Source: Pseudomonas silesiensis | Lineage (GTDB): Bacteria > Pseudomonadota > Gammaproteobacteria > Pseudomonadales > Pseudomonadaceae | Length of the DNA stretch: 64,000 nucleotides | Reading direction: 5' to 3' | Assembly (NCBI RefSeq): GCF_001661075.1 | Contig: NZ_CP014870.1 | Span: 1,756,501 to 1,820,500, forward strand | Shown: positions 28,410-39,671 of the stretch, piece after piece | Numbering within the stretch: position 1 is the first letter of the stretch | How the letters are laid out: every line of letters begins with the position of its first letter | The notes under the pieces: generated by a model | The model's database searches: none | Told to the model about the DNA's origin: nothing | The model's input: only the letters and a program-made list of their open reading frames with translations | Program-made: the position numbers and the translations under genes

Positions 28410-29450
28410 TCAGGCGGATTGGCGATGGCTGCGGCGAAACTCGCCGGGGGTCTGGCCATTCCAGCGTTTAAAGGCCCGTTGAAAGGCTTCGGCAGAGGCA
28501 AAACCTAGCAGGTAGGCGATTTCTCCGAACGCCAGTTCGGTATCGCGGATGTAGGTCATGGCCAAGTCGCGGCGGGTGTCGTTGAGGATCGCGCGAAACT
28601 GCGTGCCTTCCTCGGCCAGTTTGCGACGCAAGGTCCAGGTCGGCAGCTTCAGGCGTGCCGCCACTTCTTCCAGGTCGGGCTCCCGGCCACCATTGAGCAA
28701 TGGCCCCAGCAACTGAGTGATGCGTTCACGCAGGCTGCGGGTGCGTGTCAATTGCTCCAGTTCCCGTTCGCACAGTTGCAGCAAGTGCCGCCAGGTGCTC
28801 GGGCAGTGCAGCGGATTGCGCTGAGCGAGACTGGCCAGGCTCAGGCGCAGTTGATTGTGTTCGGCACCGAACTGGATCGCACAGTCGCCCAGCACGGCAT
28901 AGGCCTCACGGTAATCAGGCGCCGGGAACTCGATCTCGATGCGTTCGGCACGCAGCGGGGCAGGGCTGACGCTGGACAGTTGCTGCAACCAGCCGGCGAT
29001 GATCGAATCCACCACGAAGCGGTTATAGGCGTTGTAAGGGCTGATGGAATAAAAGCGCAGCCAGGCGCCCTGGGCGTCCTCATGAAAGCTTGATTGCCCG
29101 CGATAGTTGGAGCCGTACAAGGCTTCGAAACGAATCAGGCAGCGCGCCGCTTCTCGCACCGTTGGCGCCTGGGCCGCGGTCACTCCAGCCAGGCCGGCCT
29201 GGCTCAGGCGACTGAGCTGGCCCATGCGCAAACCCAACGCCGGGTCGCCGGTCAGTTGAATGGCACTGTGGCCCAGGCGCATGTAGCGCGGGATCGAGAG
29301 CCGGGCACCGGCTTCACTCAGGCGCGCCGCATCGAGACCGTACTGCTCAAGTAGCGGTTGAGGATCTGCATCGTGACTGCGCACCGCATCGGCCAGGCTG
29401 TGCACGAAGCCCACCGACAGATCGCCCAGCCGCATGGGCAAGGGTTTCAT
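28410..29450 (-). CDS. AraC-family transcriptional regulator (Arabinose_bd type)
   Basis: This 346-residue regulator has an N-terminal Arabinose_bd-type ligand domain (about 15-205) and a C-terminal AraC double HTH (about 235-340), with the second HTH FGEIAYLLGFASAEAFQRAFKRW split across residues 310-333. It starts three bases after the nitrilase-fold gene stop, so the two are co-transcribed. Relatives with this domain order often control catabolism of small aliphatic or quaternary compounds; the ligand is unknown. Confidence 0.9.
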   Translation of the reverse strand: MKPLPMRLGDLSVGFVHSLADAVRSHDADPQPLLEQYGLDAARLSEAGARLSIPRYMRLGHSAIQLTGDPALGLRMGQLSRLSQAGLAGVTAAQAPTVREAARCLIRFEALYGSNYRGQSSFHEDAQGAWLRFYSISPYNAYNRFVVDSIIAGWLQQLSSVSPAPLRAERIEIEFPAPDYREAYAVLGDCAIQFGAEHNQLRLSLASLAQRNPLHCPSTWRHLLQLCERELEQLTRTRSLRERITQLLGPLLNGGREPDLEEVAARLKLPTWTLRRKLAEEGTQFRAILNDTRRDLAMTYIRDTELAFGEIAYLLGFASAEAFQRAFKRWNGQTPGEFRRSHRQSA

Positions 29451-29453
29451 GGG

Positions 29454-30584
29454 TTATAACCACAGGTTCAGCAAACGCGCGCCACGGGCATTGCCGTCGG
29501 CAAAATGCTGGCCGTTGCTGCTGAGAAAGCTTTGCCCGGCGCTGCCCTGATCCCAGAACTGTCCGCGCAGGAACACGCTCATGCCGGCGATCGCCTGGCT
29601 GCTGGGCGGTTGAGCGGTCAGGGTCAAGTGATGCCAGGCCTGGCCTTCGCTGAGTTCTTCGGCCTTGAGGCTGACGGAGCCGGGCGTCGACAACCCCTTG
29701 TAGCCGCGCCACGGTTTATCCCAGGTGCCGCGTCCGGTCACGAAGGCCGGCACCGCGACGAACTTCGCGCCCTGGGCGTCAAGCTTGCGGTAGGCGTCCG
29801 GGTACCAGCTGTCGCTGCCGATCAGCACCCCCAGGCGTCCGGCCGGGGTGTCGACGACGCTGGGCGTGCGCTCGCCATTGGCGGCGATGACCTCATGCTC
29901 ATCGAACACCGGGTGCATCTGGCGCTGGGGCTGGCCGATCGGCAGACCATCGCGGCCAAACACCACGCTGCTGTTATACAGCGCACCGCCGCCGATTTTC
30001 AGCCTGCCGTCGATGATGCTGGGTTCGGGCAACACGATGGAGCCCGCCACCAGGGTCACCTGGAATTCTTTGGCCAGGCCACCGAACAAGGCCTGGTAAT
30101 CCTTGGCCATGCCTTTGGCTTTCATCCGCAGGTGAGCGTCGTCCAGGCGACTGTCGCCTTGGGCTCCAATCAGGGCGCGGATAAACTTCAAGGGATTGCT
30201 CGCCGCCAGCCAGTTCATGGCTTCCTTGAGGGTGGTGGCCTGGTACAGCTCATCTTTCTCGCCGCTGACCATCAGCCAGGTGCCGATGTGTTCCGGCAGC
30301 ACGACGATGGTTTTTTCATTCAGCAGGCCTTGGTCCCGGGCCTTCTGCAGATAGGCCGCGAGCTTGCGGTGCAGGCGCTCGGAGCTTTGGTAGTCGGAGG
30401 GGAACAGTTCGGGCTGAATGCCCAGCAGGTTACCGCGATCGGCAGGGGTGCCTTGATCGACGGCGAGATCGATGCGCAGGTCCGACAGGTAGTGACCCAC
30501 CGGACGGTCAGCGGCCCACATCGCGTAGGTCGTCAGGGCGGCAATCAATGCCATGGAAAAAGTCAGGTACAGAAGTTTGCGCAT
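29454..30584 (-). CDS. carbon-nitrogen hydrolase fold protein with degenerate active site
   Basis: A 376-residue nitrilase-superfamily protein with an N-terminal signal/anchor (LLYLTFSMALIAALTTYAMW, residues 4-23), so probably periplasmic and membrane-tethered. The Glu of the Glu-Lys-Cys triad is kept (VVLPEHIG, Glu98). At the nucleophile elbow, family members have LICxD; here it is LIGSDSWYPD (Gly256), and the Lys region reads PQRQMHP (Gln222). Catalysis by the usual mechanism therefore looks impossible. Co-transcribed with the AraC regulator downstream, it may act as a ligand-binding partner. Confidence 0.8.
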   Translation of the reverse strand: MRKLLYLTFSMALIAALTTYAMWAADRPVGHYLSDLRIDLAVDQGTPADRGNLLGIQPELFPSDYQSSERLHRKLAAYLQKARDQGLLNEKTIVVLPEHIGTWLMVSGEKDELYQATTLKEAMNWLAASNPLKFIRALIGAQGDSRLDDAHLRMKAKGMAKDYQALFGGLAKEFQVTLVAGSIVLPEPSIIDGRLKIGGGALYNSSVVFGRDGLPIGQPQRQMHPVFDEHEVIAANGERTPSVVDTPAGRLGVLIGSDSWYPDAYRKLDAQGAKFVAVPAFVTGRGTWDKPWRGYKGLSTPGSVSLKAEELSEGQAWHHLTLTAQPPSSQAIAGMSVFLRGQFWDQGSAGQSFLSSNGQHFADGNARGARLLNLWL

Positions 30585-30772
30585 GGAAAACAGTCAACAG
30601 CCGTGTGCAGGATTCGCTGACTAGGGTAGGGCCCATGCCCGCGCTTGCCAAGGGGCGCTGCGCATTTGGATCAATAAGTTGTCAGTTACGGTCATTGAGC
30701 GACCGGTGGCGTGCTCATAGTCTGTGGCACATGACAGAGGGGTGCCAAAGAGCACCCTCACTTTTTCCGTGA

Positions 30773-32833
<2,061 letters not shown>

Positions 32834-32929
32834 CAGCAGGTCCAACGTGCCAATGCCAATCGCGGGCAAGCCCGCGATGGCGTCCTCAAGGCTGCTAATA
32901 TGCCGGCTCTTCACCCAGAGCCGGCATCA

Positions 32930-33859
32930 ATGCTTCTCCCTTCCAGTATCTGGCTCCCCCGAGCCCCCCTCGAACACCTAAACCTCGACTGGCTAACCCA
33001 GGCCCACATCGAAGTCGCCATCCTGCGCCTGGACCAGATCGACCCGCTGATCAGCGGCAACAAATGGTTCAAGTTCACCGAACACCTCAAGGCCGCTGAC
33101 CTCGCCGGGGCCAAGGGCATCATCAGCCTCGGCGGCGCCCACTCCAATCACCTGCATGCCCTGGCCGCTGCCGGCAAACGCTTCGGTTTCCCCACGGTCG
33201 GTCTGCTGCGCGGCCATCCGCAAGACACCCCCACGGTGCAGGACCTGCAGGCGTTCGGTATGGCGTTGCACTGGTTGGGTTATGGCGGTTATCGCGCGCG
33301 GCACGAACCCGGTTTCTGGCAGCCATGGCAGGCACGGTATCCCGATCTGCAGCCGGTGCCGGAAGGTGGCGGCGGGTTGCCGGGAGCCACGGGGTGCATG
33401 CCGCTGAAAACCATGGTCAGCGAGCAGTTGAACGCTCTGGGCTGGAACGACTACCACGGTTGGTGGCTGGCCTGCGGCACGGGCACGACGTTGGCCGGCC
33501 TGGTGCTGGCCGAGGCGGGTGAGCATCCGGTTTATGGCGCGTTGGCGGTACCCGACGATCATGGTGTGGCGCAGCAGGTGCAGAGGATTGTGCAGGAAGC
33601 GGGGTTGGTCGGCGCCACCTATGAACTGATCGACGCCAGCCGTGGCGGCTTCGCCAAAGTCGATCCGCTGCTACTCGAATTCATTGAACGTAGCGAACAG
33701 GCCAGCGGCATTCCCCTCGAACCGCTGTACACCGGCAAGGCGCTGCTGGCGCTCAAGCAGCAGGTCGAGGCAGGCAGATTTGCCCGGGGCACGCGCCTGA
33801 TCTTCATCCACACCGGCGGCTTACAGGGCCGCCGGGGGTTCACGTCACAGCACGGATAG
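32930..33859 (+). CDS. PLP-dependent D-cysteine desulfhydrase / ACC deaminase family protein
   Basis: A 309-residue fold-type II PLP enzyme of the D-cysteine desulfhydrase (DcyD)/1-aminocyclopropane-1-carboxylate deaminase group. The PLP lysine lies in SGNKWFKF (near residue 40), then GGAHSNHLHALA, a phosphate-binding ACGTGTTLAGL loop (near 180) and IHTGGLQGRRG at the C-terminus. An alternative ATG at 32900 would start before a perfect 9-bp hairpin (TGCCGGCTC / GAGCCGGCA, 32901-32926); 32930 is chosen, with low certainty. The substrate between D-Cys, ACC and other D-amino acids cannot be settled. Confidence 0.83.
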   Translation: MLLPSSIWLPRAPLEHLNLDWLTQAHIEVAILRLDQIDPLISGNKWFKFTEHLKAADLAGAKGIISLGGAHSNHLHALAAAGKRFGFPTVGLLRGHPQDTPTVQDLQAFGMALHWLGYGGYRARHEPGFWQPWQARYPDLQPVPEGGGGLPGATGCMPLKTMVSEQLNALGWNDYHGWWLACGTGTTLAGLVLAEAGEHPVYGALAVPDDHGVAQQVQRIVQEAGLVGATYELIDASRGGFAKVDPLLLEFIERSEQASGIPLEPLYTGKALLALKQQVEAGRFARGTRLIFIHTGGLQGRRGFTSQHG

Positions 33860-33864
33860 ACACC

Positions 33865-33971
33865 GCACCCCCTGTAGGAGCGAGGCTTGCCCGCGAAGGC
33901 GGTGTGTCAGACAACAATCACGTGACTGACACACCGCCTTCGCGGGCAAGCCTCGCTCCTACAGGGGGTGC
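33865..33971. repeat. perfect 46-bp inverted REP pair
   Basis: Arms 33865-33910 and 33926-33971 are exact reverse complements, enclosing a 15-nt loop. The REP heads (GTAGGAGCGAGGCTTGCCCG) are extended by GGCGGTGTGTCAG inside and GCACCCC outside. It lies between convergent genes and can act as a strong bidirectional hairpin. Confidence 0.95.
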
Positions 33972-33978
33972 GTGGTGA

Positions 33979-34806
33979 TCAGCTGGATTGTGGCATTTCA
34001 CCTTTGGCCAGACGCTGGTTGATGTCGGCGATCACTTGCGGCAAGTCGGTGATGGTGTCGATCATGTAGTGCGGGCGCGAGCCTTCGAACATCCCGTGGA
34101 TACGCTTGCGTTCGCTGGCCAGCTTGTCGCTGCCGAGGGCGCGATAACCTTCGTAGTCCAGGCCCAGGGCGTTGCCCGAGCAGATCAGCGCGACGGTCCA
34201 CATGCCGGCGCGACGGCCTTCGAGAATGCCCGGCACCGTGTCGTCGATCTTCACGCAGGCCGCGACATCATCGATCCCGAGGGCGATCACATTGGCCAGG
34301 GCCTGGGCTGGCCATGGGCGGCCGTTGGGGACTTCGTCGGTGGCGACCACGTGATCGGCCACGTAACCGTTGGTGGCGGCCAGTTCCACCACCTTGTCCA
34401 TGACCTGCTTGGGGTAGCCGGAGCAGGAGCCGATCTTGATGCCTTGCTGGCGCAGGTTGGCGATGGTGTCCAGGGCGCCGGGAATCAGCGCCGAGTGCTC
34501 GGCGATTTTCTCGATCTGCAGGGGCATGAAGCGTTTGTAGATAGCGGTGACGTCATCATCGGTCGGCGTGCGGCCGAACACGGCGCGATAACGCTCGGCC
34601 ACTGGCGGCTGATCGCACAGGGTCCGGATGTGGTCCCACTTGCCCATGCCCATCGGCCCGCGGGCTTCTTCGATGGAGACCTGAACGTCGAACTCGGCGA
34701 AGGCCTCGACGAAAATCTGGGTGGGGGCGAAGGAGCCGAAATCGACCACGGTGCCGGCCCAGTCGAGGATGGCGGCCTGGAGTTTGGTTGGGTTTGTGTA
34801 GTTCAT
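33979..34806 (-). CDS. phnX: phosphonoacetaldehyde hydrolase (phosphonatase)
   Basis: A 275-residue HAD-superfamily enzyme splitting phosphonoacetaldehyde into acetaldehyde and phosphate, the second step of 2-aminoethylphosphonate use. The nucleophile motif is [12 protein letters not shown] (Asp near residue 15). The Schiff-base lysine lies in the cap segment [12 protein letters not shown], and the acidic [13 protein letters not shown] motif follows. The start at 34806 ([11 protein letters not shown]) is taken because upstream codons run into a REP. It follows phnW on the same strand with a REP doublet in the 168-bp gap. Confidence 0.96.
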   Translation of the reverse strand: MNYTNPTKLQAAILDWAGTVVDFGSFAPTQIFVEAFAEFDVQVSIEEARGPMGMGKWDHIRTLCDQPPVAERYRAVFGRTPTDDDVTAIYKRFMPLQIEKIAEHSALIPGALDTIANLRQQGIKIGSCSGYPKQVMDKVVELAATNGYVADHVVATDEVPNGRPWPAQALANVIALGIDDVAACVKIDDTVPGILEGRRAGMWTVALICSGNALGLDYEGYRALGSDKLASERKRIHGMFEGSRPHYMIDTITDLPQVIADINQRLAKGEMPQSS

Positions 34807-34851
34807 GGTGATCAGATCCTGTGAGAACGAGATATTTGGGAGTTCGATGTA

Positions 34852-34960
34852 CCTGTGGGAGCGAGCTTGCTCCGGGCGGCGTTCCGACGATAGCGGTCTT
34901 TCATTCAACATTGATGTCGACTGATCGGGCCTCATCGCGAGCAAGCTCGCTCCCACAGGG
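34852..34960. repeat. REP doublet inside the phnW-phnX gap
   Basis: Opposed heads CCTGTGGGAGCGAGCTTGCT (34852-) and CATCGCGAGCAAGCTCGCTC (34932-) flank CATTCAACATTGATG, the same spacer motif (inverted) as at 8353. Transcripts of phnWX would carry it as a hairpin and could be processed there. Confidence 0.88.
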
Positions 34961-34974
34961 AAGTGCGGTGTTGC

Positions 34975-36084
34975 TTAGATTTCGAGCACTTCCATCTCGC
35001 GCAGTACCTCGGCGACCGCCGCTACCGCCGCGTGCATCTCGGCCTGGTTGACGTGGCCGATGCAGCCGACGCGGAAGGTTTCGACCTGGGTCAATTTGCC
35101 GGGGTACAGAATGAAACCCTTGGCCTTGACCCGTTCGTAGAATTCCTTGAACTGATAGCGCGGGTCTTTCGGCGCGTGGAAGGTGACGATGATCGGCGCC
35201 TGGATCGCGGCGGGCAGGAAGCTGCGCAGCCCTAGTGCGGCCATGTCCTCGAGCAATACCTGGCAGTTGTTGGCGTAGCGCTGATGCCGGGCCGGCAACC
35301 CCCCTTCTTCGTTGTATTGCAGCAGGGCTTCGTGCAGCGCGGCGACCACGTGGGTCGGCGGGGTGAAGCGCCACTGGCCGGTCTTGGCCATGTAGCTGTG
35401 CTGGTCGAACAAGTCCATCGCCAGGGAGTGCGAGTTGCCGGCGGCACTGGCCAGGGCTTCCTTGCGAGCGAAGACGAAGCCCATGCCCGGCACGCCTTCC
35501 AGGCATTTGCCCGACGCGGCGATGAGCGCGTCGAACGGCACCTGTTGCGCATCGATCGGCAGCGCGCCAAAGGAGCTCATGGCGTCGATGATCAGGCGTT
35601 TGCCGTGTTGGGCGATGACATGCGCAATCTCCGGCAGCGGGTTGAGGATGCCGGTGCTGGTTTCGCAGTGAATCAGTGCGATGTGGGTGATGGCGGGGTC
35701 GGCGTGCAGCAGGCGGTCGACGTCGGCGGCGGTCGTCGGTTCGTCCTCGGCAGTTTCAAAGGTGCTGAAGGAGCGGCCGAGCACTTCGCAGATTTTCGCC
35801 AGGCGTTTGCCGTAGGCGCCGTTGATCAACACCAGGACTTTGCCGTCCCGGGGCACCAGGGTGCCGATCGCCGCTTCGACCGCGAAGGTGCCGCTGCCTT
35901 GCAGGGGGACGCAGTGGTGGCTGGCGCCGCCGTTGATGATCGCCAGCAGTTGTTCGCAGAGGCTGGCGGTCAGTTGATTGAAGCGGTCATCCCATGAACC
36001 CCAATCGACCATCATCGCCTGGCGGGTGCGGGCCGAAGTCGTCAACGGGCCGGGGGTGAGCAGGATAGGTTCGGCAGTACTCAT
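34975..36084 (-). CDS. phnW: 2-aminoethylphosphonate-pyruvate transaminase
   Basis: A 369-residue PLP aminotransferase converting 2-aminoethylphosphonate and pyruvate to phosphonoacetaldehyde and alanine. It begins with the family opening [15 protein letters not shown]. The active-site lysine is in [15 protein letters not shown] (near residue 194), preceded by the [10 protein letters not shown] segment. The length fits PhnW (about 367). It is divergent from the LysR gene at 36194, which probably regulates it, and is upstream of phnX. Confidence 0.97.
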   Translation of the reverse strand: MSTAEPILLTPGPLTTSARTRQAMMVDWGSWDDRFNQLTASLCEQLLAIINGGASHHCVPLQGSGTFAVEAAIGTLVPRDGKVLVLINGAYGKRLAKICEVLGRSFSTFETAEDEPTTAADVDRLLHADPAITHIALIHCETSTGILNPLPEIAHVIAQHGKRLIIDAMSSFGALPIDAQQVPFDALIAASGKCLEGVPGMGFVFARKEALASAAGNSHSLAMDLFDQHSYMAKTGQWRFTPPTHVVAALHEALLQYNEEGGLPARHQRYANNCQVLLEDMAALGLRSFLPAAIQAPIIVTFHAPKDPRYQFKEFYERVKAKGFILYPGKLTQVETFRVGCIGHVNQAEMHAAVAAVAEVLREMEVLEI

Positions 36085-36125
36085 TCTCGTGTCCTCGCAA
36101 TCGATGGGATGAAGCTACGGGGCCT

Positions 36126-36137
36126 AAATTGCAATTT
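36126..36137. promoter_or_regulatory. palindrome AAATTGCAATTT, candidate LysR operator
   Basis: A perfect 12-bp AT-rich palindrome midway between the divergent phnW and LysR start codons, followed by a TCAATCAAATTG tract. The position fits an LTTR site that would control phnW and autoregulate. Confidence 0.45.
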
Positions 36138-36193
36138 GCCGAGCTATCAATCAAATTGTTTGTTGTTATGCCAGCCATCAGTGAGAGTTATTC

Positions 36194-37057
36194 ATGAACC
36201 TGTTCCAGCTCCGCGCATTCGATGCCGTCGCCCGCGAAGGCAGCTTCACCCGGGCCGCCGCGCGGCTGTTCATCAGTCAGCCGGCGGTCACCGGGCACAT
36301 CAAGGCGCTGGAGGAGCACTACCAGATCACCTTGTTGCGTCGCACCGCGCGACGGGTGGAGTTGACGGAGGAGGGCACCAAGCTGGCGGCGATCACCCGG
36401 GCCATGTTCGGCCTGGCGGAAGAAGCCCAGGTGATGCTCGAAGCCAACCGGCAGTTGCTCACCGGGCGCCTGGAAGTGGCGGCGGACGGGCCGCACATGG
36501 TCATGCCGATGCTGGCCAGCCTGCGTACGCGTTATCCGGGGATTACCGTGAACCTGCGGCTGGGCAATGCCCAGGAAACCCTGGCGGCGTTGCTCTCGGA
36601 ACATGCCGATGTGGCGGTCCTGACCGAGGTCGCGCCGCGCAAGGGCTTGCACCTGCAGGCTCTGAACGAATCACGGATCTGCGCGCTGGTGCCTGCCGGT
36701 CACCCTTGGGCGCAGCAGCTCAGGGGCGTGCAGCTCAAGGTGCTGGACCAGGTGATCATGGTGTTGCGTGAGCCGAGTTCGATTACCCGGCGTACGTTCG
36801 ATGAGGCTTGCGCCCAGGCGAAGGTCAATCCACGGGTGTTGCTGGAGCTGGACAGTCGTGAAGCGGTGACCGAAGCCGTGGCGGCGGAACTGGGTGTGGG
36901 GGTGGTGTCGTCGGTGGAAGTCAGCCATGACCCGCGGGTGGTGGCGGTGCCGATTATCGGCGAGGGGTTGGTGAATCGGCACATGATGGGGTGCATGGAG
37001 CGGCGGCGGGATTTGCGCTTGATCCAGGCGTTTTTCGAGTTGGCACCCATTAGATAA
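36194..37057 (+). CDS. LysR-family regulator, probable regulator of phnWX
   Basis: A 287-residue LTTR with N-terminal HTH (FTRAAARLFISQPAVTGHI) and effector domain (about 90-285). It is divergent from phnW across 109 bp, so activation of 2-aminoethylphosphonate degradation is the simplest role. It shares the LTTR style of, and moderate visible similarity with, the second LysR gene at 37177 (for example GSFTRAA..LF..QPA), so the two may be paralogues. Confidence 0.88.
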   Translation: MNLFQLRAFDAVAREGSFTRAAARLFISQPAVTGHIKALEEHYQITLLRRTARRVELTEEGTKLAAITRAMFGLAEEAQVMLEANRQLLTGRLEVAADGPHMVMPMLASLRTRYPGITVNLRLGNAQETLAALLSEHADVAVLTEVAPRKGLHLQALNESRICALVPAGHPWAQQLRGVQLKVLDQVIMVLREPSSITRRTFDEACAQAKVNPRVLLELDSREAVTEAVAAELGVGVVSSVEVSHDPRVVAVPIIGEGLVNRHMMGCMERRRDLRLIQAFFELAPIR

Positions 37058-37070
37058 ACCGCGGTGTCTG

Positions 37071-37170
37071 CATCGCGGGCAAGCCTCGCTCCTACAGGAT
37101 CCAGGGTGGCCGCAGATCCTGTGCACGACGCAAAACCTGTAGGAGCGAGGCTTGCCCGCGAAGAGGCCGG
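37071..37170. repeat. REP doublet between the two LysR genes
   Basis: CATCGCGGGCAAGCCTCGCT (37071-37090) and CCTGTAGGAGCGAGGCTTGC (37137-37156) are inverted around a 40-nt spacer; it separates convergent genes. Confidence 0.85.
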
Positions 37171-37176
37171 GCCTGC

Positions 37177-38049
37177 CTACACCAGACTCCCACGCACCAT
37201 CTCCAGAAACGTCGCCACCACCCGCCGCGAACTCTGCTCGCGCAAGCACACCAATGTCTCGGTCAATCGCCGTGTGCAATCGGTAATCGGCAGCGCGCAC
37301 ACCCGCGAATCCGCGCCGAACTCGGCAGCCGATACCACCCCGACGCCAATCCCCACCACCACCGCCTCGCGCGCCGCTTCCCGGCCTTCGACCTGGATCG
37401 CCGGGCGGATGCGAAACCCTGCCCGAGCCATTTCCTCCTCCAGGGTCTGGCGCGTCACCGAGCCGATTTCCCGCAGCACCAACGGCGTGTCATCCAGGTC
37501 CGCCAGGCAGATGGACTCGCGGTCAGCCCACGGATGACTACGTGAAACGAACGCCACCATCGGGTCATTGCGCAGCGGCAACGAGATCAGCCGCTCGTCG
37601 CTGACATCCCGTCCCAACAACGCCAGGTCGGCCTGATAGTTGAACAGGCGAAACAGCGATTCATCGGTATTGCCCGTCTCGATCTTCACGCTGATGCCGG
37701 GGTAGCGCTCGCAGAAACGGGCGATCTGGGGCAGCACATGCACCGGCGCATCCACCGCCAGAATCAGGCTGCCGGTCTGCAGCGCCTGGGAGGCCTGCAG
37801 CAACTCCTGGGCCTCGGCCTCGATGACAAACAAGCGCTGAGTGACACTCAACAGTCGCTCACCCAGATCGGTCAGGCGCACCGAGCGCTTGTTGCGATGG
37901 AACAGCAACACCCCAAAGCGCTCTTCGAGTTTGCGCACTTGGTCGGAAATCGCCGGTTGCGTGAGAAATAGCCGCTCGGCGGCACGGGTGAAGCTTCCGT
38001 GAACGGCCACAGCGTGGAAGGCTTTGAGCTGGGCGTGGGAAACCGACAT
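37177..38049 (-). CDS. LysR-family regulator (second in phosphonate locus)
   Basis: A 290-residue LTTR with HTH FTRAAERLFLTQPAISDQVR and a substrate-binding domain about 90-285. The ATG at 38049 has CTGGAGG seven bases upstream; an earlier in-frame ATG has none. It is divergent from the organophosphate-type MFS gene at 38315 and so probably regulates transport, while the other LysR may handle catabolism. CysB-like and phosphonate-linked LTTRs share this size. Confidence 0.88.
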   Translation of the reverse strand: MSVSHAQLKAFHAVAVHGSFTRAAERLFLTQPAISDQVRKLEERFGVLLFHRNKRSVRLTDLGERLLSVTQRLFVIEAEAQELLQASQALQTGSLILAVDAPVHVLPQIARFCERYPGISVKIETGNTDESLFRLFNYQADLALLGRDVSDERLISLPLRNDPMVAFVSRSHPWADRESICLADLDDTPLVLREIGSVTRQTLEEEMARAGFRIRPAIQVEGREAAREAVVVGIGVGVVSAAEFGADSRVCALPITDCTRRLTETLVCLREQSSRRVVATFLEMVRGSLV

Positions 38050-38314
38050 CGAAACCTCCAGTAACAAGCTGAGCTTGTATTGGAAATACGATAAATCGAT
38101 TTCACTTATTAATCAGTAATTGTTTTTATCGACCTCAGCCCGGTGACTGGTCAGTCGAACAGCTCCGTGGCCATGAGCCTGTGCGTGGGATTGCAGGACT
38201 CATCTGACCGGTATCGCCAGAGGGACGCAGCGATATCGCAGTGCTCAACAATAAAAATACAGGCGTTTTCTTTCAATTCTGCCGGCACACTCACACCCTG
38301 AGGTCAGAACCACA

Positions 38315-39640
38315 ATGAACAACCCTATCGGCACTATAAAACGTTGGCGCGTGCAAATCTTCGCGATCACCTGGCTCGCTTACGCTGCGTTCTATTTCAC
38401 CCGTAAAGCCTTTTCCGTGGCCAAACTGGGGATCGCCGAAGACCCCGGCTTCACCCTCGACAAAATGGCCATGGCCAACCTCGACGCCCTCTACCTGGCC
38501 GCATACGCCATCGGCCAATTCACCTGGGGCATCCTCGCCGACCGCTTTGGTCCAAGGGTCGTGGTGCTGGGTGGCTTGGTGATTTCCGCCGCCGCGGCAC
38601 TGGTGATGGGCAGCTTCGCCACCTTGCCGATCTTCGCCACCTGCATGTTGATCCAGGGTCTGGCGCAGTCCACGGGATGGTCGGGGTTGTGCAAGAACAT
38701 CGGCAGCTTTTTCCCCGCCGAGCAGCGCGGGCGGGTGCTGGGGCTGTGGAGCTCCTGCTACGCCTTCGGCGGCCTGGTGGCCTCGCCGTTCGCCGGCTGG
38801 TGGGCCTACACGCTGATTGGTACCTGGCACGCGGCGTTCTTTTCCAGCGCGGCGGTGGTCGGCCTGGTGGCGTTGCTGTTCTTCATTTTCCAGCGCAACA
38901 AACCCGAGGACGTCGGCCTGCCGGCGGTGGAGCCCGAGCCCGAATTGACCGCCGACGAGGCTTGCGCGCAAAGCAGGATCAGCGTTCTGGAACCGCTACG
39001 GGAAATCCTGCGCAACCGCACGGTGCTGGTGTTGGGGCTGGCCTACTTTCTGCTGAAACCGGCGCGCTATGCGATCCTGCTCTGGGGGCCGGTGATCGTC
39101 TTCGAGCAGATGCCCTCGGTGGGCAAGGTCGGCGCGGCGATCATTCCGACCGCGTTCGAACTGGCCGGGTTGCTCGGGCCGATCCTGCTGGGCCTGGCCT
39201 CGGACAAACTGTTCGGCGCCCGGCGCATGCCGGCCTGCGTGATCAGTCTACTCGCACTGACCGTGTCCCTGGCGCTGTTCATGGGCGCCTTGCACACCGG
39301 TAGTGTGATGCTGGTGGTCGCCCTGTTATTCGTCATGGGCCTGACCTTGTACGGACCGGACTCCATGATCAGCGGCGCGGCCGCCATCGATTTCGGCACC
39401 GCCAAGGCGGGCGCGACGGCCGCCGGATTCGTCAACGGCTGCGGCTCGGTCGGGGCGATTCTCGGTGGGTTGCTGCCGGGCTACTTCGATTCCGTGACCG
39501 TATTCATTGTATTCGCCGGCTGCGCGATGTTCTCCGCGCTGGTGTTGATCCCGCACTGGAACAGCCGCCCGGTTGTCCTGATGGCCGAAAGCGTAACCGT
39601 GCCAAATCGGCCGCTGAGCGTAAAACCCCTGCGTACATAA
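38315..39640 (+). CDS. MFS transporter, organophosphate:phosphate antiporter (GlpT/UhpT-like) family
   Basis: A 441-residue carrier with twelve helices and OPA-family landmarks. The first helix runs into AAFYFTRKAFSVAK, where the YxxRK arginine would contact a phosphate or phosphonate group, and a YGPDSMISGAAAIDFG segment lies in the second half. Beside phnW/phnX and a LysR gene, its likely substrate is 2-aminoethylphosphonate or a related phosphonate; an MFS-type 2-AEP importer (AepP) has been described in pseudomonads. That assignment is inference from context. The gene follows a 265-bp divergent regulatory gap containing an AACAATAAAAA tract (possible Hfq/Crc target). Confidence 0.85.
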   Translation: MNNPIGTIKRWRVQIFAITWLAYAAFYFTRKAFSVAKLGIAEDPGFTLDKMAMANLDALYLAAYAIGQFTWGILADRFGPRVVVLGGLVISAAAALVMGSFATLPIFATCMLIQGLAQSTGWSGLCKNIGSFFPAEQRGRVLGLWSSCYAFGGLVASPFAGWWAYTLIGTWHAAFFSSAAVVGLVALLFFIFQRNKPEDVGLPAVEPEPELTADEACAQSRISVLEPLREILRNRTVLVLGLAYFLLKPARYAILLWGPVIVFEQMPSVGKVGAAIIPTAFELAGLLGPILLGLASDKLFGARRMPACVISLLALTVSLALFMGALHTGSVMLVVALLFVMGLTLYGPDSMISGAAAIDFGTAKAGATAAGFVNGCGSVGAILGGLLPGYFDSVTVFIVFAGCAMFSALVLIPHWNSRPVVLMAESVTVPNRPLSVKPLRT

Positions 39641-39671
39641 GGATTGTTCCATGAGACCTTTCTGGCTGAAA

